Part shown: positions 8,184-15,370 of the stretch, piece after piece
Layout of the letters: each line of letters starts with the position of its first letter
Position numbering within the stretch: position 1 is the first letter of the stretch
Assembly (NCBI GenBank): GCA_966250375.1
Contig: CBINHE010000084.1
Location: 1 to 18,485, forward strand
Length of the DNA: 18,485 nt
Reading direction: 5' to 3'
Source: CAMLDH01 sp966250375
GTDB lineage: Bacteria > Pseudomonadota > Gammaproteobacteria > Burkholderiales > Burkholderiaceae_D
The notes under the pieces: generated by a model
Database searches by the model: none
What the model was told of the DNA's origin: nothing
Seen by the model: only the letters and a program-made list of their open reading frames with translations
Translations under genes and position numbers: made by a program

Positions 8184-9395
8184 TTACAGCTTCAAATCCT
8201 GCGCCCAGGCAAGTGCCGCCAAATGCGCTCCATTCACTTGGCCTGCATCAATGAAAAGTGCATCCGCCAGTTCACCGGCACGCCCGTTATTCAGTTCACA
8301 CGCTTCAGCAAGCGCGAGAAATGACCCGTACATGCCAGTGCGCGATAGAAGTGCCTGCGAAATCGCATCAGACAAATGAGTATTCTCCAGAACCTCCTCC
8401 ATCGAGATCCCCATCATTCGATCCAGTAGCGAAAACATGCCGGCAATAAAGAGATTCTCCGCCTCATATGCGGGCAGGAAGCCTTGTCCAAGCAACTCTG
8501 CGAAGCGTCCCCGAATGATGGCGCTTTGCATCAATGCGGGTGAATATGCTGCAGCGCCGGCCTTGATCAGCAACATGGAAAGCCAGCGATACAGGGGCGA
8601 ATATCCCAACATTGTCACGGCATGATGCAAAGACTGGATTTCAGTGCCAAGGCCAAAACCAACGGTATTGATATAGTGCAGCAGCTCGTAGGCCAGCGCG
8701 GCATCACGGCGCAGGACGTCTTCCAGTTGCCGCACATCGGCGTTCTGCCGAACCAGCTGCATCAGTTGCAATACCATGATCTGTGCGGCATTCAATCCTT
8801 TGGGGGTGCTGCCTTGCCTCGGCGTCAGATATAAATTCCCAACGAATGCATCAAGTCCCCGCGCCGCGCAGTCATCGTATTTCTGCCAGTTGCCGACCCG
8901 ACACACCGTCAAGCGGATTGACGACGACTCCAGCAACGCATGTAGCCGCACCTGCGCCGCAAAGTCGACCGCGTCATGGCAGATTTGGATATGCGTGACA
9001 AACTGGAGTACCGATCGATCCAGTGTGGCGAGGTCGACATCCTTGAGCGCAATACCAAGCCCTTGTGCGTGCAACTCCTTGACAGCAGCCAGGGTGGCGG
9101 GGTCTTTAAGGCTTTCGGCAGCCAGCGTGAATACTGTGTTCCGGCGTGACAGGAGGCGAACGACTGCAGGTGAAAGCAGTGCGGGCACAACCTCCACAAA
9201 CAACACATAGTCGCTAGAGCGCCCAGCCGCATTTGTCTCATGACGCTGCGCTGCTATGGCGGCGATCAATGAATTGACCTGAGGTCGGCCACCCCGATTG
9301 CCAGTTCCACTCTCTTGCCAGCTCAGTTCGTAGCCGATAACCTGTCCTTTCGGATCAAGCAATGGCTCACGAACGATGAAATTCATATCACTCAT
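8184..9395 (-). CDS. Degenerate EAL + HDOD signalling protein (YuxH-like)
   Basis: 403 residues. The N-terminal half (~1-195) has the EAL-domain framework: FIVREPLLDPKGQVIGYELSW at the start and WQKYDDCAARGLDAFVGNLYLTP at 170-192, which corresponds to the last conserved EAL segment. The EAL signature and the metal-binding acidic residues of active phosphodiesterases are not evident, so c-di-GMP hydrolysis is unlikely. The C-terminal half (~200-403) is an HDOD domain: LMQLVRQNADVRQLEDVLRR 211-230, ELLHYINTVGFGLGTEIQSL 237-256 and HHAVTMLGYSPLYRWLSMLL from 257. Proteins of this EAL-HDOD architecture are known as non-catalytic signalling adaptors, several of them linked to motility. It sits between cheZ and cheY, which suggests a role in the same pathway. 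The start is uncertain: ATG at 9395 or at 9386, neither with a strong ribosome site. Confidence 0.85.
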   Translation of the reverse strand: MSDMNFIVREPLLDPKGQVIGYELSWQESGTGNRGGRPQVNSLIAAIAAQRHETNAAGRSSDYVLFVEVVPALLSPAVVRLLSRRNTVFTLAAESLKDPATLAAVKELHAQGLGIALKDVDLATLDRSVLQFVTHIQICHDAVDFAAQVRLHALLESSSIRLTVCRVGNWQKYDDCAARGLDAFVGNLYLTPRQGSTPKGLNAAQIMVLQLMQLVRQNADVRQLEDVLRRDAALAYELLHYINTVGFGLGTEIQSLHHAVTMLGYSPLYRWLSMLLIKAGAAAYSPALMQSAIIRGRFAELLGQGFLPAYEAENLFIAGMFSLLDRMMGISMEEVLENTHLSDAISQALLSRTGMYGSFLALAEACELNNGRAGELADALFIDAGQVNGAHLAALAWAQDLKL

Positions 9396-9455
9396 GGGGG
9401 TATTGACTGGTTAATCAATAGTTGGGAACAAAATCACGGAATGGGCATGCAAAGT

Positions 9456-10130
9456 TCAAAAGCCAAGGCTTTCCAAAAGATCGTCCACCTGGCCTTGATC
9501 GGCGACCACATCGGGATTGCCGGTAGGGTTGATCTGCGGACCGTTAAGCAGCCCTCCCTTGTTATCGTCACGCCGCATTTCAGGTGGCGCGTAGTCGATG
9601 AGCAATTGCACCATTTGCTGCTCCAGGCCATGCGCGAGTTCGGTCACCCTCTTGATGACTTGGCCGGTCAAATCCTGAAAATCTTGCGCCATCATGATGT
9701 CCAGCAGGTGCCGCTTGGTGGTGTTTGCCATGCCTTGCGTCTCGTTCAGATAGGCGAGCGTGCGCGCGGCCATCGCTACATACTGTTCCTGAGAAAAAGG
9801 CGCGTCCATCGTCGTTTGCCAAGCGGTGGCAAGCTCATTGGCGCCGGATTCGATCTTGCCCTGCAGCGGCCCCGCCTCATCAGTCGCATTCAATACCCGC
9901 TGCGCCGCCTGCTCGGTCATCTTTGCAACGTATTCGAGACGGTCCCTGGCGTCCGGAATATCGTGCGCCGCTTTTGTAATCAGTTTATCGAACCCTAGTC
10001 CGCGCAGGTTTTCATGCAGGCTGCGCGTCATCTGCCCGACACGCGACAGCAGTTCATCATGCGAAGATATTGCGACTGGCTGATCCGATACGATTGAAGC
10101 GTCCGTGCAATGTGAGTCGGTTTTATGCAT
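9456..10130 (-). CDS. cheZ: CheY-P phosphatase CheZ
   Basis: Removes phosphate from CheY-P to end the signal. Starting at the ATG at 10130 (MHKTDSHC) it has 224 residues, normal for CheZ. The catalytic helix is clear at about 147-162 (MAQDFQDLTGQVIKRV), including the conserved Asp and Gln. The last residues QVDDLLESLGF form the CheY-binding tail seen at the C-terminus of CheZ proteins. A TTG ten codons upstream (10160) is in frame, but neither start has a strong ribosome site; I prefer the ATG. The gene follows a 365-bp spacer after cheB and precedes the EAL/HDOD gene by 60 bp. Confidence 0.94.
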   Translation of the reverse strand: MHKTDSHCTDASIVSDQPVAISSHDELLSRVGQMTRSLHENLRGLGFDKLITKAAHDIPDARDRLEYVAKMTEQAAQRVLNATDEAGPLQGKIESGANELATAWQTTMDAPFSQEQYVAMAARTLAYLNETQGMANTTKRHLLDIMMAQDFQDLTGQVIKRVTELAHGLEQQMVQLLIDYAPPEMRRDDNKGGLLNGPQINPTGNPDVVADQGQVDDLLESLGF

Positions 10131-10335
10131 CTCAGGCCCCGGCCTTATCAAGTTCTTCAAAATACCGCCATCTGCTTGCCGACGACTTCAGCGGTGCCCT
10201 CTTCCAGTGTACTCTTTCCTGTGGGCATTATGCATCGAAAACACAGCTTCGACACTACAATAACAACAACTTATGACACCGGCATGTGAGCGGATGAAGC
10301 AATGGTGGCTTTCCTGCAACGACCGCATTAACTGC
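10131..10335. other. Spacer upstream of cheZ without a recognisable gene
   Basis: About 205 bp between the cheZ start and the palindromic element behind cheB. I see no coding sequence, RNA gene or convincing promoter. A promoter for cheZ and the downstream genes may lie here, because the palindrome next to it could interrupt transcription from cheB, but no clear sigma-70 or sigma-28 boxes were found by eye. Confidence 0.4.
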
Positions 10336-10498
10336 TAGAGCGGATTTCCCCCGGATGTAAGGGTGAGCCGGGTTTCTTTGGGGTGCAGTGCTAGGCGCGA
10401 GGAGCGCCGTGTGACGAGTCACATAAGCGAGGAGCAACAACGCAATGCGCCCCAAAGAGGCCTGGAACACCCCTTATATCTGGGGGGAATCCGCTCTA
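10336..10498. repeat. 163-bp imperfect palindromic element overlapping the cheB stop codon
   Basis: Both ends begin TAGAGCGGATT when read inward from either strand, an exact 11-base match. The arms then continue with clear similarity (CCCCC, TAAGGG, TCTTTGGGG, GCAGTGC/GCATTGC) to a centre at TGTGAC-GA-GTCACA (10410-10423). A smaller hairpin GGCGC-GAGGA-GCGCC lies at 10394-10408. The terminal TAG of the right arm (10496-10498) is the stop codon of cheB. It looks like an intergenic palindromic repeat or MITE-like element. Translations of it have no recognisable product. Confidence 0.82.
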
Positions 10499-11575
10499 TA
10501 CGCGCAGAGCGCGATTGCCCTGTGTCGCAAGGTATTTCAGCACCATTCCCGGCAACGCATCCAGTGGGCCGACTTCATGCGTGGCGCCGATCGCGATCGC
10601 TTCGCGCGGCATGCCGAAGACCACGCAAGTCGCTTCATCCTGCGCGAAATTATAGGAACCGGCATTCTTCATCGACAGCATTCCAACCGCTCCGTCCTTT
10701 CCCATCCCGGTGAGAATCACGCCCACCGCATTCTTGCCTGCACAGCGCGCGGCGGATTCGAACAATACATCCACAGAAGGACGGTGCCGATTTACTGGTG
10801 GCCCGACGTCAAGCTGAGTGACATAGTTGGCGCCGCTACGTGCCAGCAGAAGATGGGAGTGCCCGGGAGAGATGTAGGCATGCCCTGGCAATATCCGCTC
10901 ACCGCCTTCCGATTCCTTCACCTCGATCTTGCACAGACCGTCGAGCCGGCGAGCGAACGAGGTGGTGAATCCTTCCGGCATATGCTGTGTGATCAGAATA
11001 CCAGGGCAATCCGACGGCATCTGCATCAGGAAATCCTTGATCGCTTCCGTGCCGCCGGTAGAGGCACCGATGATGATCAGCTTTTCGCTACTGGTCAGTG
11101 GGTTGCGGATCAGCGGCAATGCGCCATTTGTCCCGGCCTTGCCCGGATCTGCAGCGGCAACATGGCGCGGCTTGATCCGCGCTTGCGAGGCCGCTCGAAT
11201 TTTATCTGCGATCAAGTCGGTGTATTCACGCATACCGCTTTGAATCGACAGCTTGGGCTTGGTAACAAAATCGACGGCACCCAACTCCAACGCCCTCATC
11301 GTGATTTCCGACCCACGTTCAGTCAGCGTTGACACCATCACCACCGGCATCGGGCGCAGGCGCATGAGCTTTTCCAGAAAATCCAAGCCGTCCATGCGCG
11401 GCATTTCGACATCGAGCGTCAAGACATCCGGATTGGTCTGCTTGATCAAGTCACGCGCGACAAGCGGGTCCGGCGCTACGCCAACCACCTCCATGTCAGG
11501 CTGGCTGCCGATAATTTCACTCATCACGCTGCGAATCAGCGCCGAGTCATCCACTATCAATACTTTAATTTTCAT
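10496..11575 (-). CDS. cheB: Chemoreceptor methylesterase / response regulator CheB
   Basis: Demethylates (and in the family also deamidates) glutamyl residues of chemoreceptors, activated by phosphorylation from CheA. The 359 residues contain a receiver domain (1-~110) with D9/D10 and phospho-acceptor D55 (LTLDVEMPRMDG) and K106 (VTKPK). A linker follows, then the methylesterase domain (~163-355) with the catalytic triad S172 (GASTGG), H198 (TQHMP) and D294 (TGMGKDG). GGAAGG about nine bases upstream supports the ATG. The preceding 405-bp spacer, filled with palindromes, separates it from cheD. The stop codon is part of the palindromic element at 10336-10498. Confidence 0.98.
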   Translation of the reverse strand: MKIKVLIVDDSALIRSVMSEIIGSQPDMEVVGVAPDPLVARDLIKQTNPDVLTLDVEMPRMDGLDFLEKLMRLRPMPVVMVSTLTERGSEITMRALELGAVDFVTKPKLSIQSGMREYTDLIADKIRAASQARIKPRHVAAADPGKAGTNGALPLIRNPLTSSEKLIIIGASTGGTEAIKDFLMQMPSDCPGILITQHMPEGFTTSFARRLDGLCKIEVKESEGGERILPGHAYISPGHSHLLLARSGANYVTQLDVGPPVNRHRPSVDVLFESAARCAGKNAVGVILTGMGKDGAVGMLSMKNAGSYNFAQDEATCVVFGMPREAIAIGATHEVGPLDALPGMVLKYLATQGNRALRV

Positions 11576-11633
11576 GACATATGCCTTCCGAGCTCATTTA
11601 TTCCTTCATGCCTTGGCGCTGTCATAGCGTCGC

Positions 11634-11768
11634 GCTGCGTGATTGGAAGAACATGAAAACGCGTCTTTGTGCACCATATAGTCGTTCAGCCCTTGCGTAA
11701 CGATCTGCACTTGCAAGCGCAGGTTGTTACGCAGGTGGATCAAAGATTTGTTCTTCCAATCACGCAGC
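11634..11768. repeat. 135-bp imperfect palindromic element upstream of cheB
   Basis: Bounded by a perfect 20-bp inverted repeat beginning GCTGCGTGATTGG (11634-11653 and 11749-11768). Inside, TGCGTAAC and GTTACGCA flank a CTTGCAAG centre (11710-11717), so the sequence folds symmetrically along most of its length, with extra bases in the left arm. The element lies 58 bp upstream of the cheB start and 7 bp from the next palindrome. No product is recognisable in its short open frames. It could be a small non-autonomous mobile element or a structured leader. Confidence 0.75.
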
Positions 11769-11775
11769 ACTACTC

Positions 11776-11984
11776 CTAAGCAAGTGGACAAAAGTTTTTT
11801 GACAATAGTCGGCAAGACATTGAAGTTCCCTCCCTTTCAAGGGGAGGGTTAGGGTGGGGATGGGTTTCAAATGCTGCGCCGGTCGCTATTAAAACCCATC
11901 CCCATCCCAGCCTTCCCCTTGAAAGGGAAGGAGCATTCAAGGTCTTGCCAGGCGTTGTCAAAAGACTTTTGACCACTTGCTTAG
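11776..11984. repeat. 209-bp imperfect palindromic element overlapping the cheD stop codon
   Basis: The ends read CTAAGCAAGTGG inward from both strands, followed in both arms by near-identical (A/T)CAAAAG(T)TTTTGACAA, GGCAAGAC, CCCTTTCAAGGGG and GGGGATGGGTTT. The axis lies at about 11880. The right end covers the cheD stop codon (TAA, 11981-11983). Translations give phrases such as PHPNPPLEREG, which I recall from spurious short ORFs over similar C/G-rich intergenic repeats in many proteobacteria. I read it as a dispersed repeat and not a gene. Confidence 0.85.
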
Positions 11985-12586
11985 AAAAGCTCGACATCAC
12001 CACTCACTTTGCTCGTCTGTAGACGGCTTGCGTAGTCCTGCTCCCGATTTACCAACGTGTTGTTGTTCAATTGCTTGAGTTTCTTGACTAAGACTTTACC
12101 GGTTCGCGGAAAAAAGTAAACTTTGCGCGGATGAATATCGTTCAAATCCTCCGCGATGATGCGAATATTTTCAGCCTTCAGATAGTCGCGCACGAACTGC
12201 GCATTGCGCTCGCCGACATTAATCGCGATGAAGCCTCTCAAGACGTTGCCTCCCCCGAATACCTTGGCCTCAAGGTTTTCTCGTCTCGCGCCGGCCTTGA
12301 GCAGATCATTGATCAGCACCTCCATCGCGTAAGTCCCGTAGCGCATTGATGCAGATACGGGGCTGTCGGCATCGCCGCCATCCGGCAGCATGAAATGATT
12401 CATGCCGCCGACACCGCTAACACGATCGCGTATACAGGCAGCTACACAGGACCCGAGCACGGTGACAATCAGCATGTCTTTGCCGGTAAAGTAATACTCG
12501 CCCGGCAAAATTTTCGCCGCATCGCGATCGAAGGTCCGATCGTAATACACGTTGGTGGCAAAATGTTCTTCTAGTACTTGGCTCAT
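11981..12586 (-). CDS. cheD: Chemoreceptor glutamine deamidase CheD
   Basis: Deamidates glutamines of methyl-accepting chemoreceptors, tuning their adaptation. The 201-residue product has the expected catalytic residues: C47 in TVLGSCVAACI, H64 in GGMNHFMLP and T85 in MRYGTYAMEVLINDLL. KVFGGGNVL lies further on. It overlaps cheR by 4 bp (ATGA), so translation is coupled. Its stop codon lies inside the outer arm of the 209-bp palindromic element, so the element marks or may have altered the end of this protein. The C-terminal residues are GDVELF. Confidence 0.96.
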   Translation of the reverse strand: MSQVLEEHFATNVYYDRTFDRDAAKILPGEYYFTGKDMLIVTVLGSCVAACIRDRVSGVGGMNHFMLPDGGDADSPVSASMRYGTYAMEVLINDLLKAGARRENLEAKVFGGGNVLRGFIAINVGERNAQFVRDYLKAENIRIIAEDLNDIHPRKVYFFPRTGKVLVKKLKQLNNNTLVNREQDYASRLQTSKVSGDVELF

Positions 12587-13476
12587 GGCTTGTATCTCAT
12601 ACCTGGCATCGCAGCACGAGGATCAGCCGCGCGGTGGTGATCCAATTCATACACAGTCTTGCCGCGCAATTTAAATGCATCGGACACATACAAAAAATTT
12701 TCCGAATGTCCTGCAAACAATAGCCCATCCGGCTTCATCAAAGGTGCGAACCGATCCAGAATTTTCCCCTGCGTCGGCTTATCGAAATAAATCATCACAT
12801 TACGACAAAAAATGACGTCGAACGGCCCGGTAATCGGCCATGTGTTCGCCAATAAGTTGAGCGGCTTGAACGTGATCATTTGCCGTAATTCGGGACGCAC
12901 GCGCACGAATCCTTCTTGCGCCCCCTTGCCTCTCAAAAAAAACTTCCTGGCGCGCTCGGGCGACAATTTATCCAGCCTGTCAAGCGTATACACGCCGCTC
13001 GCCGCAGCGTTCAACACATTGGTATCGATATCGGTTGCAATGATGTTGGCCGGCGGCGTCGTTGTGCCAAAAGCCTCGCACAAGGTCATCGCAATGGAAT
13101 ACGGCTCCTCGCCGGTGGAACTTGCCGAACACCAGATGTCCACTGGCGCCTTTGCTTTCTTGACGTGCTCGGCAAGGATCGGAAAATGGTGCGACTCGCG
13201 AAAAAACGAAGTCAGGTTCGTGGTGAGCGCATTGGTAAATGCCTCCCATTCCGAACTATTGACTTCGCCTTCCAGATTATTGAGATACGTCTGAAAAGAT
13301 ACAATGCCGGTCGCACGCAAGCGACGCGCGAGACGGCTATAGACCATCTCTTGCTTGCTCTCCGCAAGCGCTATCCCAGCTCGTTGATAAATCAACGCGC
13401 GCACTCTTTCAAAATCCTGAGTGGTAAATTCGAATTCCTTAACCGTATCCAGCATATTCTGCTTCACTGGCTTCAT
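12583..13476 (-). CDS. cheR: Chemoreceptor glutamate methyltransferase CheR
   Basis: Transfers methyl groups from S-adenosylmethionine to receptor glutamates. The 297 residues show the N-terminal helical domain with RLARRLRATG (48-57), the TNLTSFFRE segment (86-94), the SAM-binding loop CSASSTGEEPYS (116-127), ATDIDTNVL (147-155) and FCRNVMIYFD (223-232). The ATG at 13476 has GAGAGGGTGG upstream. It lies 28 bp downstream of the second receptor gene, whose C-terminal WEEF peptide is the kind of docking site bound by CheR. It overlaps cheD by 4 bp. Confidence 0.97.
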   Translation of the reverse strand: MKPVKQNMLDTVKEFEFTTQDFERVRALIYQRAGIALAESKQEMVYSRLARRLRATGIVSFQTYLNNLEGEVNSSEWEAFTNALTTNLTSFFRESHHFPILAEHVKKAKAPVDIWCSASSTGEEPYSIAMTLCEAFGTTTPPANIIATDIDTNVLNAAASGVYTLDRLDKLSPERARKFFLRGKGAQEGFVRVRPELRQMITFKPLNLLANTWPITGPFDVIFCRNVMIYFDKPTQGKILDRFAPLMKPDGLLFAGHSENFLYVSDAFKLRGKTVYELDHHRAADPRAAMPGMRYKP

Positions 13477-13504
13477 CCCGACACCACCCTCTCATCGAAG
13501 TCTG

Positions 13505-15244
13505 CTAAAACTCTTCCCATTCGTCCCCATTTCCGGCCGACGCCACACTCTTCGGCCTGGCCACCGGCGCAGCCGCCTTTTTGGCAACCATCGCATTCGG
13601 TCTCGTTGCCGGCTTCACCAGCTTCACCGGCAACGGCCGCGGTGCCGGTGCCGATACGCGCGGCGTCATTTGCTGCGTCATTTGCGACGCATGCGCACCG
13701 GCGTCCAGCTTGAACACCGACACTGACTGTGCCAGCGTGCCCGCCTGATCCTGCATGCTTTCCGCCGCTGCCGCCGCCTGCTCCACCAGCGCCGCATTCT
13801 GCTGCGTCATCTCGTCCATCTGCACGATCGCCCGGTTCACCTCTTCGATGCCCGAACTCTGCTCCTGGCTCGCTGCCGTGATTTCGCTCATGATGTCGGC
13901 CACGTGCTTGACCGACGTCACGATCTCGTCCATCGTCTTGCCCGCTTCATCGACCAGCCTGCCGCCCGCATCGACCTTTTCCACCGAGTCGCCGATCAGC
14001 GACTTGATCTCCTTGGCCGCGCCCGCCGAGCGCTGCGCCAGGTTGCGCACTTCCGCTGCCACCACCGCAAAGCCTCGCCCCTGCTCTCCGGCGCGCGCTG
14101 CCTCCACTGCCGCATTCAGCGCCAGGATATTGGTCTGGAATGCGATGCCGTCGATCACCCCGATAATATCGACGATCTTGCGCGAGCTTTCCTTGATCGA
14201 ACCCATCGTGCCGACCACTTGGCCGACCACCTCGCCGCCCTTGAGCGCGAAGTCTGAGGCCGACACCACCAGCTGGTTTGCCTGCCGCGCGTTGTCGGCG
14301 TTCTGCTTGACCGTGGTCGTCAGCTCTTCCATCGACGATGCCGTTTCTTCCAATGAGCTGGCCTGCGATTCGGTGCGCGACGACAGGTCCGCGTTGCCCG
14401 ATGCGATTTCCTGAGAGGCGACAGTGATGGTTTCGGTGGCCATGCGCACTTGGCCAACGGTTTTCGCCAAACTGTCGTTCATGTCTTTCAGTGCGTTGAG
14501 GAGTTGGCTGATTTCGTCATTTCCAACGACACTGACCTGCGAAGTCAGTTCACCCGATGCCACTCTTCTTGCAATCTTGACGGCCTCCTGTAACGGGTGC
14601 GTTATGCTGCGCGTCAAACTCCAAGAGACAGCTACGCCTACGGCCAGAGTCACGACACCGACCAGAATGAACAAATAAAGTACCTCCCTCGCTTCAACCT
14701 CGACGTCGTTAAAAAGTTGGCGAGCGATCGCTTGCTGCGCATCGACCAATTTGTCGATCTCCACCACGGCTTGTTGATTCAAAGGGTCGATTCGCGACGC
14801 GATGATTTTGGCGGCGCCTTCGCTATTGAAGGCAAGCGCCTGGCCGAGCACTTCCTTGAATGGTGCCTCGATTTCTTTATCCAATCGGGCGATATTGGCC
14901 ACTATTTTGTTCTCGGCATCGGTGAGGCCGGAAGCAACCAATTTGTCGCGCGTTTCAGCATATTCTTTTTGCTTTGCCCTGACTTTGGCTTCTTCTTTTT
15001 GCATCGCGCTTACATCGGACTGGATACCGATATTGCGCATGGAAATTCCGGCTTCAAGCAGCGAGCCCTTCATTTTTGTGGCAAGCCGCACTTTGGTGTC
15101 GGCCTGCCCCAATCCTTCTACCAAATGATCCTGGCTTCGCGCACTGATTACGTTCCCCGTAATCAATACCGTGATAAGAATAGCCAAAATAATGGCAAAG
15201 CCGATTCCCAACCGCGTTCCAATACGAAAACTACGCAGATTCAT
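13505..15244 (-). CDS. Methyl-accepting chemotaxis protein (receptor 2 of tandem pair)
   Basis: Transmembrane chemoreceptor. I start it at the ATG at 15244 (MNLRSFRIGTRLGIGF) because AAAGGGG lies directly upstream; a TTG at 15265 would add seven residues over that ribosome site. The 579-residue protein has TM1 at about 12-34, a helical periplasmic sensor (~35-187) of the four-helix-bundle type, TM2 at ~188-210 and HAMP at ~211-263. A cytoplasmic signalling domain follows, with the hairpin tip IDGIAFQTNILALNAAVEAA near 363-382. The final EWEEF is a CheR/CheB-tethering pentapeptide reached through a proline/alanine-rich linker. The ligand cannot be told from the sequence. Its signalling domain shares 653 bp that read as identical with the neighbouring receptor gene. 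Confidence 0.96.
   Translation of the reverse strand: MNLRSFRIGTRLGIGFAIILAILITVLITGNVISARSQDHLVEGLGQADTKVRLATKMKGSLLEAGISMRNIGIQSDVSAMQKEEAKVRAKQKEYAETRDKLVASGLTDAENKIVANIARLDKEIEAPFKEVLGQALAFNSEGAAKIIASRIDPLNQQAVVEIDKLVDAQQAIARQLFNDVEVEAREVLYLFILVGVVTLAVGVAVSWSLTRSITHPLQEAVKIARRVASGELTSQVSVVGNDEISQLLNALKDMNDSLAKTVGQVRMATETITVASQEIASGNADLSSRTESQASSLEETASSMEELTTTVKQNADNARQANQLVVSASDFALKGGEVVGQVVGTMGSIKESSRKIVDIIGVIDGIAFQTNILALNAAVEAARAGEQGRGFAVVAAEVRNLAQRSAGAAKEIKSLIGDSVEKVDAGGRLVDEAGKTMDEIVTSVKHVADIMSEITAASQEQSSGIEEVNRAIVQMDEMTQQNAALVEQAAAAAESMQDQAGTLAQSVSVFKLDAGAHASQMTQQMTPRVSAPAPRPLPVKLVKPATRPNAMVAKKAAAPVARPKSVASAGNGDEWEEF
13767..14419. repeat. 653-bp block identical to 15612-16264 (receptor 2 copy)
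   Basis: Read base by base, this part of the receptor 2 gene is the same as 15612-16264 in receptor 1 at a constant offset of 1845. It ends abruptly at 14420 (G versus C), where the HAMP-proximal parts become unrelated, and at 13766 (C versus A, silent). Beyond 13766 the 3' tails are still similar but carry indels and substitutions. It covers the methylation and signalling helices. Confidence 0.9.
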
Positions 15245-15249
15245 AGTGT

Positions 15250-15256
15250 CCCCTTT
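15250..15256 (-). promoter_or_regulatory. Ribosome binding site fixing the receptor 2 start
   Basis: AAAGGGG on the minus strand, 5 nt before the ATG at 15244. It would lie inside the coding region if the upstream TTG (15265) were used, which argues for the ATG. Confidence 0.7.
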
Positions 15257-15341
15257 GTAGCCCAAGCTTGTTGTTGATGTCTCATGTTTTTTAAATACTA
15301 ACGACTATTGAAGCTAAGCATGCTCACTTCTCTCCTTGAGA

Positions 15342-15355
15342 ACAGCACATGCTGT
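15342..15355 (-). other. Short hairpin between the two receptor genes
   Basis: ACAGCA and TGCTGT pair around a 2-nt loop in the 126-bp gap between the receptor 1 stop and the receptor 2 start. The stem has 6 bp and no U-run follows, so it is too weak to call a terminator. It may be incidental. Confidence 0.3.
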
Positions 15356-15370
15356 CCGGATTCCCGCCTA

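Noticed and set aside
10220..10275. Possible sigma-28-like promoter (TAAG and GTCGAA boxes, minus strand) upstream of cheZ.
   Set aside because: The -10 match is poor and the spacing is off, so it is not supportable by eye.
11634..11768. Integron attC site, because of the imperfect palindrome with GTTAC/GTAAC motifs.
   Set aside because: The ends do not fit the RYYYAAC/GTTRRRY core pattern and no cassette arrangement is present.
11606..11815. 69-codon minus-strand frame upstream of cheB (LRDWKNKSLIHLRNN...).
   Set aside because: It spans two palindromes and part of the cheB leader; no domain is recognised and it probably arises from the repeat.
11776..12003. 75-codon frame containing PHPNPPLEREG.
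   Set aside because: It lies across the symmetrical palindrome, and both arms translate to similar phrases; this is a repeat artefact.
13904..14257. Open frames of 117 codons on the plus strand, repeated at 15749-16102.
   Set aside because: They are antisense to the identical receptor signalling domains, and their duplication follows from the repeat, not from coding function.
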